From the NCBI GenBank assembly GCA_903881475.1, contig CAIRTK010000001.1, positions 1 to 64,000 of the forward strand: DNA of 64,000 nucleotides. The letters run 5' to 3'. Below are positions 1-12,367 of this stretch, piece by piece. The notes under the pieces were generated by a model. That model saw only the letters and a program-made list of their open reading frames with translations, was not told the origin of the DNA and made no database searches. The stretch's first letter is position 1; the number at the start of each line of letters is the position of its first letter. This DNA comes from an uncultured Opitutia bacterium. Its GTDB lineage: Bacteria; Verrucomicrobiota; Verrucomicrobiia; Opitutales; Opitutaceae. Both the position numbers and the translations under genes were made by a program.

Positions 1-424
1 GCCTTCCCTCCGCCAGGGATGGACAACCAGCGTCAGGAGTATCAACATCAATTAACCATCCAGACCGACTCTGAAGGTGGCTCGAAAAGGTGGATCCGTT
101 CAAGGTGCCTTAGCCGGAGTCATACGATTTGTCCCGAATTCTCCGGCGAAATGCGGGGATTGATAGGTGGAGCGCGTTGCCCTCAACGCGCTGGATTGAA
201 AATTCGCGCCGCTTCCCCATCAAAGGCCTTTCTGCAGACCAACGCGGTGAGGGCAACGCGTTCCACCCTCGGAGAGACAGGACTGAGGAGCTGACTGCTG
301 AAAGCTGCGCAGCCTTGGCCCGATTCGCGACCCGCGCGGAACTGTGCCATGATTGGAGCAATGGCGGCCGGCTATGATTTTTGCCTTTGATCCCCGGCCT
401 TCCGTGGTTTCCCTGAATCCCTCC
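1..424. other. Gene-free leader region upstream of gpmI
   Basis: No convincing gene lies here. The reading frames that cross it have no recognisable protein features. The only structured element is the REPIN at 165-268. The last ~60 bases before the gpmI ATG carry no purine-rich ribosome binding site; the bases next to the start are CCCTCC. Confidence 0.6.
165..268. repeat. REPIN-like element B1
   Basis: Two inverted REP units begin with AGGTGG and end with CCACCT-like sequence. The left unit contains a perfect hairpin, AGCGCGTTG-CCCT-CAACGCGCT (171-192). The right unit (about 241-268) is its inverted counterpart with one arm slightly decayed. The same units recur at 2041-2136, 14133-14161 and 14663-14760, the last two flanking a RAYT gene. 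Confidence 0.8.
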
Positions 425-2020
425 ATGAGCACTCCGCGCCCGCCCGTTCTCCTCGTCATCCGTGATGGCTGGGGCAAGAATCCCGATCCTTCGCAGGATA
501 AGTTCAACGCTGTCTTCCTCGCCAAGAAGGCCTGCGACGACGCCCTGCAGGCGAAGTACCCGCACACCCTGATCGCCGCGAGCGGGCTCGATGTCGGCCT
601 GCCCGACGGGCAGATGGGCAATTCCGAGGTCGGCCACGAGAACATCGGCGCGGGCCGCATCGTGGATCAGGAACTCGTGCGGCTGAACAAGCTGTTTTCC
701 GAAAAGCAACTCGCCGTGAATCCGGTCTGGCACGCGGTGGTGGCGCGCGTGAAGGCCTCGCCCACGGCGAAGCTGCACCTGATGGGGATCGTGTCCGACG
801 GCGGCGTGCACGGCATGCTAGAGCACCTCTACGGCATCCTGCGGCAGGCGAAGGAGGACGGCCTCACGCCAAAGCAGGTCTTCATCCACGGCTTCACCGA
901 CGGGCGCGACACCGCGCCGCAGAGCGGGCTCGGTTTCATCCAGCAGGTGGAGGCCAAATGCCGCGAGATCGGCCTCGGCACGATTGCGACGGTGTGCGGC
1001 CGCTTCTGGGCGATGGACCGCGACAACCGCTGGGAGCGCGTGCAGCAGGCTTACGACATGCTCACGGGCCGCAAGGCCGGGGCCACCGCGACGAGCGCAG
1101 AAGCGGCGATCCGGAATTATTACGAGCACCCGCTGAGCGAGACCCAGAAGGGCGACGAGTTTGTGCCGGCGACAACGATCACCGGACCCGACGGGCGCCC
1201 GCTCGCGACGATCGGCAACGGCGACGCCGTGCTGTTCTATAATTATCGCGGTGACCGTCCGCGCGAGATCACCAAGGCGTTTGTGCTGGATGACTTCAAG
1301 GGCTTCGACCGCGGCCCGAAGCTCGACCTCTATTATGCGACGATGACCGAGTACGAGGCGGGCCTGCCGGTGCATGTGATTTCGGGCAAGCCCGAGCAGC
1401 TGAAGAACATCCTCGGGCAAGTGGTGAGCGACGCCGGGATCGCGCAGTTCCGCTGCGCGGAGACGGAGAAGAACCCGCACGTGACCTTTTTCTTCAACAA
1501 CTACCGCGGCACGCCGTTTCTTGGCGAGGATCGCGCGTGTCCGCCAAGCCCGAAAGTGCCGACCTATGATCTGCAGCCGGAGATGTCTGCGGCCGAGGTG
1601 ACGCGGTTGACGAAGGAGGCGATCCTGTCCGGCAAGTACGGCCTCTTGGTCGTGAACTACGCGAATCCCGACATGGTCGGCCACACGGGTTCGTTGCCGG
1701 CCGCGATCAAGGCAGTCGAGGCGACGGACCGCGGGGTAGGGGAACTGCTGGCCGCGCTCGCCGCGAAGGGCGGCAAGGCCGTGATCTGCGCCGACCACGG
1801 CAACTGCGAGCAGATGTGGGACCCGGTGCACAACGTGCCGCACACGTCGCACACGCTGAACCTCGTCGAGGTGTTTGTCATCGGCGAGGGTCTGATCGCG
1901 GGTAAGACGCGGATGCGGACCGGCGGACGGCTGGCGGACATCGCGCCGACGGTGCTGGCGCTGATGGGTTTGCCGAAGCCCGCGGAGATGACCGGGCAGA
2001 ACCTGGTGCTGGCAGGCTGA
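425..2020 (+). CDS. gpmI: 2,3-bisphosphoglycerate-independent phosphoglycerate mutase
   Basis: This cytosolic enzyme interconverts 3- and 2-phosphoglycerate in glycolysis and gluconeogenesis without the bisphosphoglycerate cofactor. The protein is 531 aa, usual for the family. Visible signatures are the N-terminal metal-binding VIRDGWG, the MGNSEVGHENIGAGR segment containing the phospho-acceptor serine, HGFTDGRDT, CGRFWAMDRDNRWER, and the C-terminal metal ligands ADHGNCEQM and HTSHTLN. I chose the ATG at 425 because it places MSTPRPPVLLVIRDG at the family N-terminus; the upstream in-frame extension to 353 is not family-like. It stands alone, followed by REPIN B2. Confidence 0.97.
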   Translation: MSTPRPPVLLVIRDGWGKNPDPSQDKFNAVFLAKKACDDALQAKYPHTLIAASGLDVGLPDGQMGNSEVGHENIGAGRIVDQELVRLNKLFSEKQLAVNPVWHAVVARVKASPTAKLHLMGIVSDGGVHGMLEHLYGILRQAKEDGLTPKQVFIHGFTDGRDTAPQSGLGFIQQVEAKCREIGLGTIATVCGRFWAMDRDNRWERVQQAYDMLTGRKAGATATSAEAAIRNYYEHPLSETQKGDEFVPATTITGPDGRPLATIGNGDAVLFYNYRGDRPREITKAFVLDDFKGFDRGPKLDLYYATMTEYEAGLPVHVISGKPEQLKNILGQVVSDAGIAQFRCAETEKNPHVTFFFNNYRGTPFLGEDRACPPSPKVPTYDLQPEMSAAEVTRLTKEAILSGKYGLLVVNYANPDMVGHTGSLPAAIKAVEATDRGVGELLAALAAKGGKAVICADHGNCEQMWDPVHNVPHTSHTLNLVEVFVIGEGLIAGKTRMRTGGRLADIAPTVLALMGLPKPAEMTGQNLVLAG

Positions 2021-2040
2021 GACGAACTGACCAGATCGGA

Positions 2041-2136
2041 AGGTGGAGCGAGTTGTCCTCAGCACGCTGAGCAGATCTGCCGAGTTTGGTCGCAGACGGA
2101 GTCCAACAACGCGTTGAGGGCAACGCGTTCCACCCT
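2041..2136. repeat. REPIN-like element B2
   Basis: This copy has the same architecture as B1. The left unit starts AGGTGGAGCG and is decayed (AGTTGTCCTCAGCACGCT), whereas the right unit keeps the perfect hairpin AACGCGTTG-AGGG-CAACGCGTT and ends CCACCCT. It fills the gap between gpmI and the next gene. Confidence 0.8.
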
Positions 2137-2205
2137 CAGTCGCCGAAAAATCAAATTCTCGCCCGTCCGGTCATCATGGGTCAGAGTCGGGTAACACTGT
2201 TCCTC

Positions 2206-2697
2206 ATGAAGCGATCCATTCTCCTCCTTGCCCTGCTCGGCGCGCTGCCGGCCGCGGTGCGGGCGCAGATGCTCTGGCCGGGCACGGAGGCGGGGATGAC
2301 GGTTGATCAGGTGCAGCGCGAATTTCCGGCGGCGCATGCGCCGGAGAACCCGGTCGAACTGCCCAATGAGCGCGGCGTGCAGCTGCTGGAACTCGACGAG
2401 GCGGTCGTCGCCGGGCACACGTTCACTGTGAGGTTTTTCTTCAAGGAGCGGCTCCTCTCGTATGTGGCCCTCGGCGAGACCGGGGAGATTCCGGCGAAGG
2501 AGTTCGAGAAGTTCCGGATCCTCCTGCGCGGGAAATACGGCTTGGAATACTCCACGCTCAACTCCGAGTATATCCAGGTCACCTGGAAGGCGGTCAAAAC
2601 CGTCATCCGGCTGTCCTGGGCGCCCCAGGGACACGGGGTCGCCACGCTCATCATCAGCTACGAAGCCCCGATCATCAAGGAGACCGACCGACTATGA
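2206..2697 (+). CDS. Secreted hypothetical protein, 163 aa
   Basis: I do not recognise a named family. The N-terminus from the ATG at 2206 (MKRSILLLALLGALPAAVRAQ) is a good Sec signal peptide with an Ala-x-Ala-like cleavage site, so the mature protein should be periplasmic. The segment after it (PGTEAGMTVDQVQREFPAAH) resembles the short GMT-x-x-QV helix seen at the start of SmpA/BamE-like and related small periplasmic domains, but this is only suggestive. The stop overlaps the start of a 55-codon gene by four bases (ATGA at 2694), implying translational coupling. An in-frame ATG at 2176 is possible but would bury the signal peptide. Confidence 0.75.
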   Translation: MKRSILLLALLGALPAAVRAQMLWPGTEAGMTVDQVQREFPAAHAPENPVELPNERGVQLLELDEAVVAGHTFTVRFFFKERLLSYVALGETGEIPAKEFEKFRILLRGKYGLEYSTLNSEYIQVTWKAVKTVIRLSWAPQGHGVATLIISYEAPIIKETDRL

Positions 2698-2861
2698 CCT
2701 ACACGGATGCCAATGGCGACCTGACCCTCGAATGCGATCCGTCAGCGGAGGTGATCCGGCTCAAGGCCGTGGCGACCTTCGACGACCCCGTCGAGCTGAC
2801 GGCCGATGCGGCGCGGGAACTCGCGCAGCAGTTGCTCCGACTGGCGGATGAAATTGATTGA
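2694..2861 (+). CDS. Small hypothetical protein, 55 aa, coupled to the secreted protein upstream
   Basis: A 55-codon frame starts at an ATG overlapping the TGA of the preceding gene (ATGA). The translation begins MTYTDANGDLTLECDPS, ends RELAQQLLRLADEID, and is acidic. It has a beta-rich first half and an amphipathic helix at the end, and no signal peptide. Codon choice is GC3-rich like its neighbours. The four-base overlap is the main support that it is translated. No function can be assigned. Confidence 0.6.
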   Translation: MTYTDANGDLTLECDPSAEVIRLKAVATFDDPVELTADAARELAQQLLRLADEID

Positions 2862-2901
2862 GCCTGGCCGGACCGGATTACCCGCGAATGGCCGCTGATT
2901 G

Positions 2902-4053
2902 ATGCGAATGAAAACACCGGTCGGACGGGTTCCACTTTTGGTTTTCTGGCTGGCCGGCCTCATGAGCTGCGCGGTACCTGGTGTGTTGCGGGCCCAAACC
3001 CCTCCGGCCGCCGGATCGCTGACGATCCAGTGCCCGATGGCCTGCCGCATTTCGATCCCGGAACTGGGCGTTAACGACGACGCGCCCAAGGACCACCTCC
3101 AGCTGGCGGGCGTTCCGGCGGGGACCTACACCGCCACGTTCAGCGCCTACAACCGGCAGGTGTCGCACACGTTTGTGATCACCGCGGGGCAGGCGACCCG
3201 TTTCAGTGTGAATATCGCCCAGGGCAAGGTGCGGGATCTCGGTCCACCGGATCCGGCTGCCGCCCCACCGGCCGGACCGGCACCGGTTTCCCCCGATCCA
3301 AAGAGGACCGCCACCCGGGAAGATCCGCTGGCTGCTCCGCGTTTTGTCATCCCGGAGATCGGGATCACGATGATCGCGGTGCCGCCCGCGAGCTTCATCA
3401 TGGGCACGGAACTGGGCAACCGGAACGAGCGGCCGCTGACCCGCATCACGCTTTCCCGCCGGTATTGGTTGAGCCGGACGGAAGTGACGGAGTCGCAATG
3501 GCTGGCCCTGATGGAAACCAATCCTTCGAAGGAGCCGGCCCCGGACCGGCCGGTGACGAGTGTCTCGTGGATTGATGCCATGGAATTCTGCCAGCGCCTG
3601 ACGAGGCACGAGCGGTCCGTGGGACACCTGCCCGAGGGCTATTTCTATATCCTGCCGTTCGAGGCGCAATGGGAGTACGCCTGCCTGGCCGGCGGGGAGG
3701 GCCGTCTGGAGGATGAGCTCAAGCGCACCGGATGGTACCAGTCGAACAGCGGCGGCCATGACCACCCGGTCGGCCAGTTGGCGCCGAACGCGTGGGGTTT
3801 CCAGGACATGCGCGGCAACGTGGCCGAATGGTGCTTTGACTGGCTGGGCGCCTATCCCGGAGGCATGCAGACCGACTACGCCGGGCCGGCGAGCGGCGCA
3901 CAGCGGGTCATCCGCGGCGGAGCCTACGACCTGATCGCTTTCTGCTGCAGGGCTTCCTACCGCACCGGTGAGGCCCCGGATAAGACCCATCCCAACGTCG
4001 GTTTCCGTATCGCCCTGTTCTCGCTGCCGCCAAAGGCGGGTAACGCGAAGTGA
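2902..4053 (+). CDS. Secreted SUMF1/FGE-fold domain protein with N-terminal PEGA-like domain
   Basis: The protein has a signal peptide (about residues 1-30 ending VLRAQ), then a PEGA-like beta domain (SLTIQCPM... to FSVNIAQGKV), a Pro/Ala linker, and a C-terminal formylglycine-generating-enzyme-fold domain. Hallmarks of the latter are VPPASFIMG, RTEVTESQWLALM, PVTSVSWIDAMEFCQRL, FEAQWEYACLAGG, GFQDMRGNVAEWCFDW, RVIRGGAYD and HPNVGFRIAL. The active FGE cysteine after RGGSW is Asp here, so true sulfatase-activating activity is unlikely. Such domains often serve as binding or accessory modules of secreted enzymes. Start is ATG 2902 or 2908 (a TTG at 2899 is also in frame). The bases around these starts match dispersed repeat D. 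Confidence 0.85.
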   Translation: MRMKTPVGRVPLLVFWLAGLMSCAVPGVLRAQTPPAAGSLTIQCPMACRISIPELGVNDDAPKDHLQLAGVPAGTYTATFSAYNRQVSHTFVITAGQATRFSVNIAQGKVRDLGPPDPAAAPPAGPAPVSPDPKRTATREDPLAAPRFVIPEIGITMIAVPPASFIMGTELGNRNERPLTRITLSRRYWLSRTEVTESQWLALMETNPSKEPAPDRPVTSVSWIDAMEFCQRLTRHERSVGHLPEGYFYILPFEAQWEYACLAGGEGRLEDELKRTGWYQSNSGGHDHPVGQLAPNAWGFQDMRGNVAEWCFDWLGAYPGGMQTDYAGPASGAQRVIRGGAYDLIAFCCRASYRTGEAPDKTHPNVGFRIALFSLPPKAGNAK

Positions 4054-4068
4054 GGGTGGGCGGGTTCA

Positions 4069-4331
4069 GCCGGTAGCAGCCGACGTGAGGAGGCTGGCGC
4101 AAGCCGCTTCGGCAGTATCGGCCGGAGTGTGTTGGCCACAAAAAGGCACAAAGGGCCTGTGGTTGCGAAGGAGCTGCCATTGCGCCAGGGGCGCGTATGG
4201 GGATTCGAGCCGAAGCCCTGGTTTTTTTGCGTCTTTTTGTGGCCATCCCTCCAAGGTCAGAGCTCGGTTCGCTAAGGGCTCTTCCGCCTTCGCGTTTCCA
4301 ACCCAGCCTCCTCACGTCGGCTGCTACCGGC
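4069..4331. repeat. REP pair C1 (28-bp inverted repeat) split by element A1
   Basis: The left unit (4069-4096) begins CCGGTAGCAGCCGACGTG, and the right unit (4303-4331) is its near-exact inverse. The gap between the arms is about 205 bp and contains the whole of palindrome A1. A compact, unsplit copy of the same family lies at 43259-43333, so A1 looks like an insertion into C1. Together the two fill the 356-bp gap between the SUMF gene and aspS; I see no gene in that gap. Confidence 0.8.
4133..4245. repeat. Long palindromic element A1
   Basis: One of seven copies of a ~115-bp element whose two halves are inverted complements. It starts TGGCCACAAAAAGGCACAAA and ends GTCTTTTTGTGGCCA. The centre (GCGCCAGGGGCGCG) is decayed relative to the GCGCCTATAGGCGC of other copies. 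Related copies are at 11327, 12368, 19520, 25870, 28006 and 41682. Confidence 0.85.
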
Positions 4332-4409
4332 CCGGTGCATGACCGAAATTCTATTTGCCCGTGGGGCCGGCCCTCCGCTTAGCTCTCCTGTTCCTCCCGG
4401 AACTTTCCC

Positions 4410-6694
<2,285 letters not shown>

Positions 6695-6925
6695 GGACGG
6701 TCGGGGCGGGTAGCGCAGGCATCCTGCCTGCAGTCTGGAGGCTGGGCGGTCACGTCCCATGACCGCATGGGAGGGCTTCATCGTCCTGACTGGCCGCTCC
6801 GGACTCTACCGATCAAGACCCACGCATGCGGGCACAGGGACGTGCCCGCCCACCACTGCCTCCAGGCTGGTTCCGCGGGGAGCCGGTCCTTGGTTTTTGA
6901 GGCAATGACCTGACGGCTTGCCCGG

Positions 6926-6941
6926 TGGCATGGGTGATGCT
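6926..6941 (+). promoter_or_regulatory. Candidate sigma-54 promoter upstream of amtB
   Basis: TGGCATGGGTGATGCT matches the -24/-12 consensus TGGCACG-N4-TTGCW at all fixed positions but two, with exact 10-bp spacing between GG and GC. Sigma-54 control of amtB is established in other bacteria. The predicted transcription start (about 6952) is only a few bases before the ATG at 6954/6960, so the transcript would be nearly leaderless. That is a reason for caution. Confidence 0.45.
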
Positions 6942-6953
6942 TGGAGATAGTTG

Positions 6954-8767
<1,814 letters not shown>

Positions 8768-8817
8768 CCCCTTCCCTGACAGCGTGTCAGGCTGACTACA
8801 ACACAACGACAGACACC

Positions 8818-8849
8818 GCCGGCCCCGTGCAAACGGGGCCGGCGTTTTT
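8818..8849 (+). terminator. Rho-independent terminator of glnK-amtB-glnK
   Basis: A perfect 11-bp stem GCCGGCCCCGT/ACGGGGCCGGC with a GCAA tetraloop is followed by GTTTTTG. It lies just after the second PII gene. A smaller hairpin, CCTGACA-GCG-TGTCAGG, sits before it at 8775-8791. Confidence 0.9.
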
Positions 8850-8930
8850 GTTGGGCGGTCCCGCCCTACCTTTCAACCCGGCCGGAAAAATCCCGTCGAA
8901 ATTCTCCCAAACCTGCTTTCACTGTCCGTA

Positions 8931-9869
8931 ATGTCCGGCCTCCATCGCATCCGTTTCATCGATTCCCACACGGGCGGCGAGCCGACCCGGCTCGTGGTGG
9001 AGGGCGGTCCGGATCTCGGCCCGGGTCCGCTTGGCGAGCGGGTGGCCCGATTCCGGGAAAAATTCGACTCATGGCGCACGGCGATCGTGAACGAGCCGCG
9101 CGGCTCCGACACCGTTGTGGGGGCGTTGTTGGTCGCGCCGCATCGCCTGGACTGCCAGTGGGGCGTCATCTTTTTCAACAACGTCGGCCCGCTCGGCATG
9201 TGCGGCCACGGCACCATCGGCCTCGTGGCGTCGCTGGCGCACCTCGGCCGGATTTCTCCCGGCCGGGTCAACATCGACACGCCGGTCGGTGCCGTCGGGG
9301 CCGAGTTGCACCCGGACGGACAGGTCTCGGTCGACAACGTCGCCAGCTACCGCCGCGCCCGGGGCGTCGCCGTCACGCTGCCCGGACTCGGCGCGGTGCG
9401 AGGCGACGTCGCGTGGGGTGGCAACTGGTTTTTCCTCGTCGAAGAACACGGCCTGACGCTGGACCTGGCGAATCTTGAGCGCCTCACGGAGTACACCTGG
9501 CGGGTGCGGCAGGCCGTGAACGCGCAGGGGTTTCCCGAGGTGGACCACGTCGAACTCTTTGGGTCGTCGCCCCGGACCGGGGCGCACAGCCGGAATTTTG
9601 TCCTCTGCCCGGGCAAGGCCTACGACCGCTCGCCCTGCGGCACGGGCACCAGCGCAAAGCTGGCCTGCCTCGCCGCCGACGGGAAACTCGCCGAGGGGGC
9701 GGCGTGGGTGCAGGAGAGCGTGATCGGCAGCACGTTCACGGGCCGCTATCGCTGGCTGGACCGCGCCAAGGGCGAGGTGGCGCCGGTGATCACGGGGACG
9801 GCCTTCATCATGGCGGAGGGCGAACAGTTGCTCGATCCGCGCGATCCGTTTTGCTGGGGGATCCGCTAA
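8931..9869 (+). CDS. 4-hydroxyproline 2-epimerase (proline racemase family)
   Basis: It inverts C-alpha of trans-4-hydroxy-L-proline to give cis-4-hydroxy-D-proline, the first step of hydroxyproline catabolism. The 312-aa protein has both catalytic cysteines, C91 in GMCGHGTIG and C236 in SPCGTGTSAK. This separates it from the Ser/Thr-bearing trans-3-hydroxyproline dehydratases of the same family. The N-terminal IRFIDSHTGGEPTRLV is the family start. The three genes that follow supply the rest of the pathway, which makes the hydroxyproline assignment much stronger than proline racemase. Confidence 0.92.
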   Translation: MSGLHRIRFIDSHTGGEPTRLVVEGGPDLGPGPLGERVARFREKFDSWRTAIVNEPRGSDTVVGALLVAPHRLDCQWGVIFFNNVGPLGMCGHGTIGLVASLAHLGRISPGRVNIDTPVGAVGAELHPDGQVSVDNVASYRRARGVAVTLPGLGAVRGDVAWGGNWFFLVEEHGLTLDLANLERLTEYTWRVRQAVNAQGFPEVDHVELFGSSPRTGAHSRNFVLCPGKAYDRSPCGTGTSAKLACLAADGKLAEGAAWVQESVIGSTFTGRYRWLDRAKGEVAPVITGTAFIMAEGEQLLDPRDPFCWGIR

Positions 9870-9877
9870 AATGAGTT

Positions 9878-10024
9878 TGCCCGCGAATGGCCGCCAATCG
9901 CCACGAATGAAAACAACCCATCGCGAGGTATGGATAGTTCCGTTCCATGCGGGAGACTTCATGGATCGATCAAAAAATCTCTCATCGGTCGAAATTCGCG
10001 CTTATTCGCGGCCATTCGCGGGCA
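9878..10024. repeat. D-type inverted repeat between pathway genes
   Basis: TGCCCGCGAATGGCCGC (9878-9894) is perfectly inverted at 10008-10024 as GCGGCCATTCGCGGGCA. The spacer includes CACGAATGAAAACAAC. A half copy, CCCGCGAATGGCCGCTGATT followed by GCGAATGAAAACACC, lies at 2880-2917 over the start of the SUMF gene. A looser relative (GCTAATGAGCGCTAATC) is at 26970-27000. Confidence 0.75.
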
Positions 10025-10031
10025 CACCGGT

Positions 10032-11300
10032 ATGACTCCGGCCCGATCGAAATCTGTCATCATTTGCGGCGGCGGCATTGTAGGCCTTAGCTGCGCCTAT
10101 TATCTGGCCCGGGACGGCTGGGCGGTGACGGTGGTGGAGCGCAATGCCGAGGGGGCGGATTCCTGTGCCCAGGGCAGCGCGGGCTACATCTCACCGAGTC
10201 ATGTCATTCCGTTGGCGGCGCCCGGCATGGTGGCGAACGGCCTGAAGTGGATGCTGAGTTCGCGCAGCCCGTTCTACATCAAGCCGCGGCTCGATGCCGG
10301 CCTGCTGCGCTGGGGCTGGCTGTTCGCCCGGTCCTGCACACCACAGCATACCCGCCGCGCCGCGCCGGTGCTGCGCGACCTGTGCCTGGGGGGACGGAAA
10401 CTGTTCCTGGAACTGGCCGCCGCCACGGGCGACGCGTTCGAGCTGAAGCAGGAGGGCCTGCTCAACCTCTGCCAGACGCAGGAAACCCTGGATCACGAGA
10501 CGCACGGCCTCGCCGCGCTCGCGAACGAACTGGGCGTCGAGGCACGCGTGCTCGATGCGAAGCAAACGGCGGTGCTCGAGCCGGGCACGCGGCTCGATGT
10601 CATCGGCTCGGTCTATTTTCCCAGCGATGCGCACCTGACGCCGCGGAAATTCATGCCGGCACTGACCGGACTGCTGCAGCGGATGGGTGTGACCTTTCGC
10701 TGGAACACGAGTGTGGAAGGGTGGCTTGCCGAAGGCGGGCGGGTGGTCGCGGTTCAGACCACCGCAGGCGAACTCAAGGCGGATGAGTTTGTGCTCGCGG
10801 GCGGTTCGTGGTCGGCGGCGATGACCGCCGGCCTGGACATCCGGCTGCCGCTGCAGGCGGGCAAGGGCTACAGCCTCACGCTCGACCAGCCGCGTTTCAA
10901 GCTGACCAAGTCGATGATCCTCACGGAACGCCGCGTGGCGGTCACCCCGATGGGCGACAAGCTGCGCTTTGGCGGCACGATGGAGATCGCCGGCCACAGT
11001 GACCGCATCCGGCCCGAGCGGGTGGAGCAGATCATCGCGGGCGCGCAGGCTTTTCTGCCCGAGTTCACGCCGGCCGACTTTGCCGGGATCAAACCATGGT
11101 TCGGCTACCGGCCGGTGTCGCCGGACGGCCTGCCCTACATCGGCCGCTTCGGCCGTCATCCCAACCTCACCGCCGCCTGCGGGCACGCGATGCTGGGGGT
11201 CACGATGGCCCCGATCACCGGCCTGCTGGTCAGCGAGGTCCTCGGCGGCCGCGAGCCATCGGTCCCGCTCGCAATGCTCAGTCCCGACCGGTTTTCGTAA
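10032..11300 (+). CDS. D-amino-acid (cis-4-hydroxy-D-proline) dehydrogenase, FAD-dependent
   Basis: A DadA-like flavoprotein of 422 aa. The Rossmann FAD motif VIICGGGIVGLSCAYYLARDG is near the N-terminus, and the C-terminal FAD/substrate region is GIKPWFGYRPVSPDGLPYIGR ... ACGHAMLGVTMAPITGLLVSE. By context it oxidises cis-4-hydroxy-D-proline to delta-1-pyrroline-4-hydroxy-2-carboxylate, passing electrons to the respiratory chain. The ATG at 10032 was chosen because it begins just before the FAD motif; the in-frame extension to 9930 is encoded by repeat D. Confidence 0.9.
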   Translation: MTPARSKSVIICGGGIVGLSCAYYLARDGWAVTVVERNAEGADSCAQGSAGYISPSHVIPLAAPGMVANGLKWMLSSRSPFYIKPRLDAGLLRWGWLFARSCTPQHTRRAAPVLRDLCLGGRKLFLELAAATGDAFELKQEGLLNLCQTQETLDHETHGLAALANELGVEARVLDAKQTAVLEPGTRLDVIGSVYFPSDAHLTPRKFMPALTGLLQRMGVTFRWNTSVEGWLAEGGRVVAVQTTAGELKADEFVLAGGSWSAAMTAGLDIRLPLQAGKGYSLTLDQPRFKLTKSMILTERRVAVTPMGDKLRFGGTMEIAGHSDRIRPERVEQIIAGAQAFLPEFTPADFAGIKPWFGYRPVSPDGLPYIGRFGRHPNLTAACGHAMLGVTMAPITGLLVSEVLGGREPSVPLAMLSPDRFS

Positions 11301-11326
11301 ATGCCCAACCCAATCCCACGGGTTGT

Positions 11327-11440
11327 TTGCCACGAAAAGGCACAAGGTTACCAAGGCTCTGAATCGAATCTCCCGCGCGCCTATAGGCGCAATGGAGGCT
11401 CCTTCGCAGCCCTAGCTGCCTTGTGCCTCTTTGCGGCCAA
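11327..11440. repeat. Long palindromic element A2
   Basis: This copy runs from TTGCCACGAAAAGGCACAAG to CCTTGTGCCTCTTTGCGGCC. The central 14-bp perfect palindrome GCGCCTATAGGCGC is at 11377-11390. It fills most of the gap between the dehydrogenase and the deaminase of the hydroxyproline cluster. Confidence 0.9.
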
Positions 11441-11461
11441 CCCTCTGAATCTTCCCATCCC

Positions 11462-12355
11462 ATGAACTGGAAAGGCGTCATCCCGGCCATCACGACCAAT
11501 TTTCGCGCCGATGGCGCGGTCGACCACGCGGCGCTGGCGCGGCATTGCCGCTGGATGATCGACAGCGGCTGCACCGGGATCGTGTGCTGCGGCTCGCTCG
11601 GCGAGGCGGCCACACTGTCGTCCAAGGAAGAGCTCGCCGTGGCTGCGACCTGCGTGAAGGCCGTCGGCCACCGGACCCCGGTCGTGCTTGGCATCGCGGC
11701 GTTGTCGACGGCGGAGGCGGTGGCGCTCGCCAAAGGCGCGGTGCGGGCGGGCTGCGAAGGCCTGATGGTGCTACCGCCGTACGTCTACAGCACGGACTGG
11801 CGCGAGATGAAGGCCCACGTGGGCGCCGTCATCTCCGCCACGAAGCTTTCCTGCCTGCTCTACAACAACCCGCCGGCCTACAAGACGGACTTCCTGCCCT
11901 GGCAGATTGCCGAGCTGGCGGCGGATCATCCGAACCTGCACGCGGTGAAGGAATCGAGCGGCGATACCCGCCGGGTGACGGCCATCCGGATCGCGTGCGG
12001 ACGCCGGCTGGATGTGCTGGTCGGCATGGACGACGCTATCGTCGAGGGCATTTACGCGGGTGCGGTCGGGTGGATCGCCGGCCTCGTGAATGCGTTTCCG
12101 GAGGAGTCGGTCGAGCTGTTCGATTACGCGAGCCGGGGGGACAAGGCGCGCGCGGCCGAACTCTACGCGTGGTTCCTGCCGCTGCTGCGGCTCGATACGG
12201 TGCCGAAGTTCGTGCAGCTCATCAAATGGGTGCAGGCGGAGGTCGGCCGGGGGAATCCCACGGTGCGTGCGCCGCGGCTGCCGCTGGCGGGCGTGGACCT
12301 CGCGCACGCGAAGGCTGTGCTGGCCAAGGCGCTGAAAACGCGGCCCAAGTCGTGA
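11462..12355 (+). CDS. DapA-family lyase, probable 1-pyrroline-4-hydroxy-2-carboxylate deaminase
   Basis: A TIM-barrel class I aldolase-fold enzyme of 297 aa. The Schiff-base lysine is K163 (HAVKESSGD), the helper tyrosine is Y134 (LLYNNPPAY), and the substrate-carboxylate loop is CGSLGEAATLS. These fit the DHDPS/NAL superfamily, but the YNNPxxY variant and the neighbours point to the hydroxyproline-pathway deaminase that yields 2-oxoglutarate semialdehyde and ammonia, not to lysine synthesis. Start: ATG 11462 after CCATCCC, no Shine-Dalgarno. Dihydrodipicolinate synthase activity is the alternative. Confidence 0.88.
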   Translation: MNWKGVIPAITTNFRADGAVDHAALARHCRWMIDSGCTGIVCCGSLGEAATLSSKEELAVAATCVKAVGHRTPVVLGIAALSTAEAVALAKGAVRAGCEGLMVLPPYVYSTDWREMKAHVGAVISATKLSCLLYNNPPAYKTDFLPWQIAELAADHPNLHAVKESSGDTRRVTAIRIACGRRLDVLVGMDDAIVEGIYAGAVGWIAGLVNAFPEESVELFDYASRGDKARAAELYAWFLPLLRLDTVPKFVQLIKWVQAEVGRGNPTVRAPRLPLAGVDLAHAKAVLAKALKTRPKS

Positions 12356-12367
12356 GCTTCGGAATGG

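Noticed and set aside
2902-4053. True formylglycine-generating (sulfatase-activating) enzyme
   Set aside because: The cysteine expected after RGGSW is Asp in RGGAYD, and no sulfatase gene is nearby.
11462-12355. Lysine-pathway DapA
   Set aside because: It is embedded in a hydroxyproline cluster, with a YNNPxxY variant and no dap neighbours.
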